Position numbers and translations under genes: made by a program
Notes under the pieces: generated by a model
Database searches by the model: none
What the model was told of the DNA's origin: nothing
Seen by the model: only the letters and a program-made list of their open reading frames with translations
Origin: Nitrospinota bacterium
GTDB lineage: Bacteria; Nitrospinota; Nitrospinia; SZUA-224
Assembly: GCA_016212345.1 (NCBI GenBank)
Contig: JACRGM010000161.1
Coordinates: 1 to 12,098 of the forward strand
Reading direction: 5' to 3'
DNA length: 12,098 bases
Shown: positions 7,247 to 12,098 of the stretch, one piece after another
Position numbering within the stretch: position 1 is the first letter of the stretch
Layout: each line of letters begins with the position of its first letter

Positions 7247-8404
7247 ATGAATAAGCCTTGTGCCAGAGTTATTTATAGCCCTGTAACATCTGTTGACAAT
7301 TTTGAGGGAGAGCAAGAGATCTCTTTACATGCCGTTAGGGCGATATCAAAGAGGGGTATGTTAAAGAAGGCTATTATCCTTAATGAGATAGACAAGGATA
7401 TCCCAGCCAGGCTTTGCTACAGGGTAAAATCTCAACCTGCCAGGATATTTTCTATCCCTCCATGGTATTATTTTCCTATTAATAAGATATGGCTTGATTA
7501 TATAGCCTCTTTTTTTATAGGATATGGGTGTGATATATTTCATATAGGCCATGGAGGGGCTCTAGTCTCCTTGAAGAAGGCAAAGAGGAACAAAATGGTG
7601 ACTATATTAGAAAGGACAAATCCTCATCCAGAATATCAACTCCAAATGATGCAAGAAGAATATGTCCTTCCTGGAAAGGGATTTAAAAGACCTTTAAGAT
7701 ACTTTTATAATAGATGGTTAAAGGAGTTAAAATTGGCAGATTATCTACTCCTTTCCTCTCGATTTGCCTATGACTCATTTATGGAATATGGCTTTAACCC
7801 TAAGAAGTTGATACTACTCCCATTGGGGGTGGATATAGATCTATTTAAGCCACCTATAGGTAAAAAAGAGGGGGAGAAGTTTATTGTCCTCTTTCGTTGT
7901 CGCATCTGTTTTAAAAGAGGGGTACAATATCTCCTAAAGGCATGGGATATTTTAAATTTAAAATTGAAGGATGCAGAGCTAGTTTTGGTTGGGGATTATT
8001 CTGTAGATGAGCCCTTTTTCGCACCCTATCGTAAGAATAAGAGTATCAAATTTATGGGGATAGTCAATGATAGGGATAGATTGGTAGATATTTATCAAAG
8101 ATCATCCCTATTTATCTTGCCCTCCATAGTTAATAGCGAGCCACTTGTTACTTACCAGGCAATGGCTTGTGGTCTCCCTTTGATAGTCACTCCCAATGCA
8201 GGCTCTATGGTGAGAGATAATATAGATGGCTTTATTGTACCGATTCGTGATGCAGAGGCCATTGCCCAAAAGATACTTTATCTCTATCAAAATAGGGATA
8301 TCCTAAACAAGATGGGGGAGAGGGCTTGTGCGTATATCAGAGAGTTCACATGGGAAAGATATGAGAGAGGGCTTATCTCCATCTATGAAACGGTAAGCCG
8401 TTGA
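7247..8404 (+). CDS. GT4-type glycosyltransferase (GT-B fold)
   Basis: A 385-residue protein with the two-domain layout of family 4 glycosyltransferases. The N-terminal acceptor domain runs to about 190 and includes CDIFHIGHGG (95-104). A hinge LILLPLGVDIDLFKP (188-202) follows, then a nucleotide-sugar domain with FRCRICFKRGVQYLLKAW (216-233), AELVLVGD (243-250), a PS..SEPL segment (292-300) and AMACGLPLIVTPNAGS (305-320). The family would transfer a sugar from a nucleotide donor onto a glycan or lipid acceptor at the cytoplasmic face of the inner membrane. In the E-x7-E donor motif the positions aligned with both Glu look changed: Asn296 for the first, though Glu298 is close by, and Gln304 for the second. 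Donor and acceptor are not predictable. No signal peptide or membrane helix is seen. It is first in the cluster, behind a consensus promoter, with 21 bases to the next gene. Confidence 0.87.
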   Translation: MNKPCARVIYSPVTSVDNFEGEQEISLHAVRAISKRGMLKKAIILNEIDKDIPARLCYRVKSQPARIFSIPPWYYFPINKIWLDYIASFFIGYGCDIFHIGHGGALVSLKKAKRNKMVTILERTNPHPEYQLQMMQEEYVLPGKGFKRPLRYFYNRWLKELKLADYLLLSSRFAYDSFMEYGFNPKKLILLPLGVDIDLFKPPIGKKEGEKFIVLFRCRICFKRGVQYLLKAWDILNLKLKDAELVLVGDYSVDEPFFAPYRKNKSIKFMGIVNDRDRLVDIYQRSSLFILPSIVNSEPLVTYQAMACGLPLIVTPNAGSMVRDNIDGFIVPIRDAEAIAQKILYLYQNRDILNKMGERACAYIREFTWERYERGLISIYETVSR

Positions 8405-8416
8405 ATCTGAAAGGCC

Positions 8417-8433
8417 TCCCACAGTGTGTGGGA
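8417..8433 (+). repeat. Short hairpin over the GTG start of the first GT9 gene
   Basis: TCCCACA (8417-8423) and TGTGGGA (8427-8433) form a perfect 7-bp stem around a GTG loop. The loop and first stem base include the GTG (8426-8428) that opens the longest reading frame of the next gene. No T-run follows, so a terminator is unlikely. In mRNA it could hold back initiation at 8426 or simply indicate that translation starts later, at ATG 8456. Confidence 0.5.
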
Positions 8434-9538
8434 TAAAATCAATCTAACCTCAAGAATGTCCTCATTGAATTTAAAAGATTTTAGATTTCATAACCTTCCT
8501 AATAAGGCGAAGATCCTTATCATTCGCCTACGATCTTTAGGGGATCTAGTATTAAATACTGCATGTTATAAGATTGTCAAAGAGGATCTACCATCTTGTG
8601 AACTCTCAGTTTTAGTTGAATCTCCTTTGCAAGAAGTGATAGGTGGAAATCCATATGTAGATAATATTATTGTGTGGGATAAGGATAAGATAAGATCAAG
8701 TATTATAAATCAGATAAGATTTATTAATTATAATATTAGAAGGCAAGGATATGATATGGTGCTTGATATGCATGGTGGACCAAGGAGTGCTATCTTTACA
8801 TTCTTTTCAAAGGCCAAATATAGAGTGGGACTAGAAGATAACAGACGTGGTTTGGCGTATAATATAAAGGTAAAGGTTAAATCATCATCTTCTTCTACTA
8901 CTATTCATGCTCTAGAATTTCAAATTGGAATCCTGAAGGGGCTAGGATGTCGTGTAGATCATGCAAGGCCATATATCCATATCTCAGAAGATGATAGATT
9001 AAAGGCAGATAGTTTATTGAAAGGGGTTGGAATCGCTGATGATGATAAAATAGCTGTGATTCATCCAGCAGTAGTCAAGAGACACAATGAATGGCAACCA
9101 GATAAATTTGCCTTAATTGCTGATTATTATCAGCAACAGAGGGGTTTAAATATCCTTTTTACTTGTGGGCCTAATCAAGGATCACAGATTGAAAGGATAG
9201 GAAGATTTATGAAGAGCAATCTTATATCTTTAGCTGAAAAGACAACCATAAAAGATTTGGCATCGATCTTACAAAGGTCTAAATTCCTGTTGTGTCACAA
9301 CAGCGGTCCTATGCATTTAGGGGCCGCAATGGGGGTCCCAGTGTTTGCCCTATTTGGCCCAGTATACCCTACAGGCTGGAGGCCTTTAGGAGATAAACAT
9401 CATGTATTTTATAAGCCTTTACCATGTAGTCCATGTGCTCCATATCCTTTGAAAGAGTGCAGAGAGGGGGATGCAGAGTGCAAGAAACAGATATCGGCTG
9501 AGGAGGTTATTAAGGTTATAGAAGAGTCTAATGTCTAA
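8426..9538 (+). CDS. Glycosyltransferase family 9 (ADP-heptose:LPS heptosyltransferase-like)
   Basis: A 370-residue GT-B protein of the WaaC/WaaF/RfaQ group, which adds heptose or related sugars to the inner core of lipopolysaccharide in the cytoplasm. Seen: KILIIRLRSLGDLVLNT (29-45) with the catalytic-loop Asp40, YDMVLDMHGGPRSA (109-122), VIHPAV...W (211-223), ILFTCGP (243-249), HNSGPMHLGAAMGVPVFALFG (291-311) and the C-terminal cysteine set CSPC (334-337), Cys345 and Cys352. The usual Asp of the D-S-G-P-x-H motif is Asn292 here. The start is uncertain. GTG 8426 has AAGG 11 bases upstream but lies in a hairpin; ATG 8456 has no ribosome site; homology proper begins near residue 28. The first two residues up to the ATG add little to the fold. 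The neighbours, a GT4 gene and a second GT9 gene, support an envelope-glycan role. Confidence 0.87.
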   Translation: MWDKINLTSRMSSLNLKDFRFHNLPNKAKILIIRLRSLGDLVLNTACYKIVKEDLPSCELSVLVESPLQEVIGGNPYVDNIIVWDKDKIRSSIINQIRFINYNIRRQGYDMVLDMHGGPRSAIFTFFSKAKYRVGLEDNRRGLAYNIKVKVKSSSSSTTIHALEFQIGILKGLGCRVDHARPYIHISEDDRLKADSLLKGVGIADDDKIAVIHPAVVKRHNEWQPDKFALIADYYQQQRGLNILFTCGPNQGSQIERIGRFMKSNLISLAEKTTIKDLASILQRSKFLLCHNSGPMHLGAAMGVPVFALFGPVYPTGWRPLGDKHHVFYKPLPCSPCAPYPLKECREGDAECKKQISAEEVIKVIEESNV

Positions 9539-9575
9539 AGTCCAGTGTCTGAATCAAAGGGGCTTAATGGGGCAG

Positions 9576-9606
9576 TTGACAAAAAGATTAAAATAGGCAA
9601 TTATAT
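9576..9606 (+). promoter_or_regulatory. Possible internal promoter before the coiled-coil gene
   Basis: TTGACA lies at 9576-9581, followed by a TATATAT-rich stretch at 9602-9610. The best -10 candidates, ATTATA or TTATAT, fall at 18 or 19 bases, longer than ideal. If used, transcription would start almost on the ATG at 9612. That would explain the lack of a ribosome-binding site through leaderless translation. This is weak evidence, because AT-rich DNA produces such matches by chance. Confidence 0.3.
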
Positions 9607-9611
9607 ATATT

Positions 9612-10082
9612 ATGTTTACCGATATAAAGAATAATAGGGTCAAAAGTAGTAAGAAGATAATAGTAGGGATTATTTTTACGGTTATATTTTTAGTTATTAA
9701 TAGGGCATGGAGTAAAGAAGTCCCTTATACCCTTGAAGATAGGGATAGATTGATCCGAGTTGAAACAAAACTTGAAGGGGTTGACAAGAGGTTTGAGCAG
9801 ATTGACAAGAGGTTTGAGCAGATTGACAAGAGGTTTGAGCAGATTGAGAGGCGTATTGAACGATTAGAGAACATAATGATGTGGGGATTTGGTTTGTTGT
9901 TTACAGCAATGATGGGACTAGTTGGCTTTGTGCTGTGGGATAGAAGAACAGCACTTGCACCTGCAATACGAAAGAACAAGGAGCTTGAGGAAAGAGAAGA
10001 AAGGTTAGAACATGCATTGAAGGAATATGCCTTTAAAAATCCTGAGCTTGCTGAAATATTAAGGCATGTGGGATTACTATAG
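9612..10082 (+). CDS. Small membrane protein with tandem-repeat coiled coil
   Basis: A 156-residue protein of unknown function. In order: a basic N-terminus; a hydrophobic segment at about 15-31 that could be a membrane anchor or uncleaved signal; a charged region with three DKRFEQI heptads (58-78) and a related ERRIERL (79-85); a second membrane segment at about 90-109 (MWGFGLLFTAMMGLVGFVLW); then WDRRTALAPAIRKN and a Glu/Arg-rich helix ending ELAEILRHVGLL. The heptads predict an oligomerising coiled coil between two membrane helices, possibly in the periplasm if the N-terminus is cytoplasmic. I recall similar repeat proteins as common in several thermophilic and Nitrospirota-type genomes, without known function. 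No good ribosome site precedes the ATG, so the start is tentative. It sits between two GT9 genes, which may be chance or may mean a scaffold for the envelope machinery. Confidence 0.72.
   Translation: MFTDIKNNRVKSSKKIIVGIIFTVIFLVINRAWSKEVPYTLEDRDRLIRVETKLEGVDKRFEQIDKRFEQIDKRFEQIERRIERLENIMMWGFGLLFTAMMGLVGFVLWDRRTALAPAIRKNKELEEREERLEHALKEYAFKNPELAEILRHVGLL
9780..9863 (+). repeat. 21-base tandem repeat coding for DKRFEQI heptads
   Basis: Three nearly identical 21-base units start at 9780, 9801 and 9822 (only the first base differs, G or A). A diverged fourth unit runs from 9843 to 9863. Each unit is seven codons, so gain or loss of a unit keeps the frame and only lengthens or shortens the coiled coil by one heptad. 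Near-identity at the DNA level, not just the protein level, points to recent slippage duplication. Confidence 0.9.
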
Positions 10083-10117
10083 AAGAGGATGGTTATTTGG
10101 TATTTATGAGGAGATAA

Positions 10118-10495
10118 ATGAATATCGATCTTATGCGTAGGATTGACTATTGGGTGGGTGTTCCTCTCTGTTTTTTGTTTTCTCTATTTTTCAGTATCCA
10201 TCAGAGATTATTCAAGAAAGAGAGGGAATCGCCTATTAGAAATATCTTATTTATAGAGCTTTCAGAGATGGGGAGTACAGTTCTATCCTATCCTTCAATA
10301 AAGAGGGTTCAGGAAGTTTATGAAGAGAGTACTATCTTTTTTCTCATATTTGAGAATAATAAAGAGAGTGTTGAGGTCTTGAACTGTTTTATGCCGAATC
10401 ATATATTTACGATACGGTCAGATAGGTTATCTTTTTTATTTATAGATACTATAACATTTTTTTTTTATGTAGAAGGTATAGAATCGATACGGTAA
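10118..10495 (+). CDS. GT9-like glycosyltransferase, N-terminal part (frame broken at T10)
   Basis: The 125-residue reading frame carries the first part of a heptosyltransferase-like protein: an N-terminal hydrophobic segment (about 12-27, possibly membrane-associated) and the Rossmann strand NILFIELSEMGSTVLSYP (42-59). That strand is the equivalent of the KILIIRLSSLGDVVL start of GT9 enzymes, with Ser53 where the catalytic Asp normally sits. SIFFLIF-type strands follow. GAGGAG five bases before the ATG is a strong ribosome site. Family-like sequence stops at IDTITFFFY; the last eight residues and the TAA at 10493-10495 come after a run of ten T. Reading the other frame beyond that run gives CRRYRIDTVID joined directly to the next segment, so this and 10501-11337 are one gene. 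As it stands, the product is a truncated N-terminal domain without the donor-binding half. Confidence 0.85.
   Translation: MNIDLMRRIDYWVGVPLCFLFSLFFSIHQRLFKKERESPIRNILFIELSEMGSTVLSYPSIKRVQEVYEESTIFFLIFENNKESVEVLNCFMPNHIFTIRSDRLSFLFIDTITFFFYVEGIESIR
10457..10466 (+). repeat. Run of ten T at the GT9 frame break
   Basis: Ten consecutive T follow ACA and precede ATG. Upstream coding is in the frame of 10118; downstream family-like coding is in the frame of 10501. Eleven T (or eight) would join them in frame with no stop. A homopolymer of this length is prone to polymerase slippage in replication and transcription, and to base-calling error. Confidence 0.9.
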
Positions 10496-10500
10496 TCGAT

Positions 10501-11337
10501 ATGGAGCTGTTTAGTAGGTTTTCATCTATCCTGACCTTTCTAAGTGGTGCTAAAAGGAGGATCGGCTTTTATAATTATCAGGGAGAAGGGCTATATCGTG
10601 GGAGATATTTGACACATCGGGTGACATACAATGTACATATGCACATGTCACAGAATTTTATGGCCTTAATAGAGTCTCTCAGTGAGGATACTATCGATGA
10701 ACCCCTTGTGAAGAGAGAGATACCCCCTTCTTCATTAGACCAAAGATTGTGGTTTTCCCCAGATGAGTCTTTAAAGATTAAGATCCATGAGAGATTGAAA
10801 AAGGGGTATCCCTTTTGGGATCCGTCAGTGAATAAACTCTTCATCCTCAATCCAAGTCCTGGGGATCTATTACCTATTAGAGGTTGGCCATTAGAATATT
10901 TTGGGCAATTGGCTCAGGCCTTATTAGATGCAGGTCCTCATCATCTTGTTGTTTTACTTGGGCTTTCTAAGGTAAGAAGTGACGGTGATTTCATAAAAAA
11001 AAAGGTAGAATCTAGCCGATGTATAAACCTTATTGGACAAACAGAGGATCTGAAAGAGATGATAACCCTTTTTTCTTTTGGGGATGCCTTGATTACCAGT
11101 GATGGTGGACCAGCCCATTTTGCATCAATGACAGATATAAAGGTTGTTGTCCTCTTTGGACCAGAGACACCAAGGCTCTATGCCCCATTAGGATCACAAG
11201 TCCATGTCCTTTATAAGGCCTTTTCTTGTAGCCCCTGCGTAAATGTCTTGAATCATCGAAAGACACCATGTAGTGATAACCGATGCCTTAAGGCCATCTC
11301 GGTTGAACAGGTAGTTTCTGTGGTTTTGAAGGAATGA
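10501..11337 (+). CDS. GT9-like glycosyltransferase, C-terminal part (continuation of the 10118 gene)
   Basis: The 278-residue segment carries the rest of the GT9 fold. It has an ELFSRFSSILTFLSGAKRRIGF stretch within 2-23 (acceptor-domain helix and strand), FILNPSPGDLLPIRGWP (114-130), LVVLLGL (149-155), ITSDGGPAHFASM (198-210) with the D-x-G-P-x-H signature intact (Asp201, His206), VVVLFGPETPRLYAPLG (215-231), and the C-terminal cysteines CSPC (243-246), Cys257 and Cys262. The Met at 10501 is only the first ATG of the open stretch. It has no ribosome site, and the same frame upstream, back to the T10 tract, still encodes family-like RIDTVID. The segment is therefore the second half of a gene starting at 10118, about 405 residues if restored. 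Donor binding lies in this half and the acceptor domain is split, so neither half alone should be an active enzyme. The absence of other lesions argues for a recent, reversible or artefactual break. Confidence 0.88.
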   Translation: MELFSRFSSILTFLSGAKRRIGFYNYQGEGLYRGRYLTHRVTYNVHMHMSQNFMALIESLSEDTIDEPLVKREIPPSSLDQRLWFSPDESLKIKIHERLKKGYPFWDPSVNKLFILNPSPGDLLPIRGWPLEYFGQLAQALLDAGPHHLVVLLGLSKVRSDGDFIKKKVESSRCINLIGQTEDLKEMITLFSFGDALITSDGGPAHFASMTDIKVVVLFGPETPRLYAPLGSQVHVLYKAFSCSPCVNVLNHRKTPCSDNRCLKAISVEQVVSVVLKE

Positions 11338-11338
11338 G

Positions 11339-11358
11339 ATGGTAGAGAATGGTAGAGA
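11339..11358 (+). repeat. Tandem ATGGTAGAGA duplication at the ligase start
   Basis: The 10-base unit ATGGTAGAGA occurs twice in a row (11339-11348 and 11349-11358), so two ATG codons lie in different frames. The first runs into a TAG after seven codons. The second opens the long frame of the ligase-like gene. The first copy sits where a ribosome-binding site would be and supplies the only purine-rich stretch. Confidence 0.8.
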
Positions 11359-12098
11359 ATAGAAGAGTTGTATATCTTGAGCAGATAATCCATATCTCCT
11401 TTATTCTATTCATCATATCTTCATTGGTATCTATAAGTGTGGCTCAGATGAGTATTGGTCTGGCAGCTATTACATGGTTTTTGAGCCTCTATATAAAAGG
11501 GGGGATAAAGGATGTGAGAACCCCCCTGGGTATCACTTTCCTGATATTTATACTTGCCTCAATCTTGTCTATTATTACCTCTATAGATATTGGTATGAGC
11601 CTTATTCATTTTAAGAAGCTTTTGCAGATCATTGTATTCTTCCTCTTTGTAAACAACTTGAAGGGATTAAAGGAGTTAAGTATCCTTACCAAGATCCTTA
11701 TAATGTTTGCTGGTGTTATCTCTCTCCACGGCCTTTTTCAGGGGGTTCAGAATGGTATATCACTTTCCACACGTGTAGAAGGGACAATGAGTATTTATAT
11801 GACATTTGCTGGCCTCTTGATGCTTGTTGATTTGATTGCGATATCAAGAGTGGTATTTAATCCTGACCTAAAGAAGGAGTGGTGGTTACCTATACTTATC
11901 GTTATTATTACCTCTTGTCTCCTCCTTACACTTACCAGAAATGCCTGGGTAGGGATAGTAAGTGGTGTATTCGTTATATTATTCTTGAAGAATAGATGGT
12001 TGACATTCATCATACCCCTGATAATTGCCTTGTTTCTGGTCATATCCCCTCTCACTATCAGTAAACGTATCACCAGCATTATAGACCCAAAGGATCCA
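11349..12098 (+). CDS. O-antigen ligase/polymerase-like membrane protein (WaaL/Wzy_C family), N-terminal part
   Basis: A frame opens at ATG 11349 and runs without a stop to the last base, giving 250 residues of a protein cut by the window end. It is strongly hydrophobic, with about eight or nine membrane segments: roughly 13-31, 34-49, 60-79, 90-104, 114-131, 148-169, 179-195, 199-213 and 217-234. TRVEGTMSIYM (141-151) and LTLTRNAWVGI (193-203), the latter with Arg197, correspond to the conserved x-R-x-x-W region of the O-antigen ligase/polymerase superfamily. These inner-membrane proteins join or polymerise lipid-linked glycans on the periplasmic side. The large periplasmic loop that carries further conserved residues would follow after the window edge, so ligase versus polymerase cannot be decided. 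The start is 11 bases after the GT9 stop, with only a weak AGAGA purine stretch as ribosome site, suggesting coupling within the cluster. Confidence 0.82.
   Translation, partial: MVENRRVVYLEQIIHISFILFIISSLVSISVAQMSIGLAAITWFLSLYIKGGIKDVRTPLGITFLIFILASILSIITSIDIGMSLIHFKKLLQIIVFFLFVNNLKGLKELSILTKILIMFAGVISLHGLFQGVQNGISLSTRVEGTMSIYMTFAGLLMLVDLIAISRVVFNPDLKKEWWLPILIVIITSCLLLTLTRNAWVGIVSGVFVILFLKNRWLTFIIPLIIALFLVISPLTISKRITSIIDPKDP

Noticed and set aside
9780..9863. Tandem 21-base repeats as a CRISPR array
   Set aside because: The units are adjacent with no spacers and encode protein heptads in frame.
9725..9979. Minus-strand open frame opposite the coiled-coil gene
   Set aside because: It mirrors the tandem repeat of the plus-strand gene, has no ribosome site, and the plus-strand protein makes structural sense.
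11795..12079. Minus-strand open frame at the right end
   Set aside because: It lies opposite the ligase-like membrane protein, whose frame is continuous and shows family motifs.
12088..12098. Real gene end or truncation near the right edge
   Set aside because: The ligase frame is open to the final base; the window simply stops, just after a GGATCC.

Overview
The window looks like chromosomal DNA of an AT-rich, diderm (Gram-negative type) bacterium. Ile is often ATA and Arg mostly AGA/AGG. The left half carries central-metabolism and DNA-repair genes. The right half carries a glycosyltransferase cluster with two heptosyltransferase-type (GT9) genes and an O-antigen-ligase-like gene, which points to lipopolysaccharide or a similar surface glycan. 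The mix would suit a Nitrospirota or deltaproteobacterial-type lineage, but that is only an impression; no rRNA or other taxonomic marker is present.

Layout. At 1-351 (+) is the C-terminal end of an N-acyl-D-amino-acid deacylase that began before the window. It converges on a minus-strand block. Read in its own direction, that block holds: citrate synthase (6366-5074); a UvrD-type helicase fused to a Cas4/RecB-like nuclease (5081-2109), whose start overlaps the citrate synthase stop by 8 bases; a near-consensus sigma-70 promoter (2089-2061); an unrecognised 117-residue gene (1966-1613); a hairpin flanked by 10-base direct repeats (1555-1608); and a class II aldolase (1517-426). Between divergent citrate synthase and a nitroreductase (6572-7144, +) lies a 117-base, highly palindromic, MITE-like element bounded by TA dinucleotides.

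From 7183 onward everything is on the plus strand. A consensus promoter (TTGACA, 17 bases, TATAAT) drives a GT4-like glycosyltransferase (7247-8404), then a GT9 heptosyltransferase (8426-9538), a small membrane coiled-coil protein with 21-base tandem repeats (9612-10082), a second GT9-like gene split into two frames at a run of ten T (10118-11337), and an O-antigen ligase-like membrane protein (11349 to the window end). Together these would add sugars to a lipid-linked core or glycan at the cytoplasmic face of the inner membrane and join polymer to it in the periplasm.

The observation most worth checking is the T10 tract in the second GT9 gene. One extra T (or two fewer) would restore a single continuous protein, so the gene may be phase-variable or read by transcriptional slippage, or it may be a sequencing error or a young pseudogene. 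The TA-bounded MITE and the IS200/IS605-like hairpin are the next most interesting. I found no CRISPR array, tRNA, rRNA, defence island or wholly novel system.
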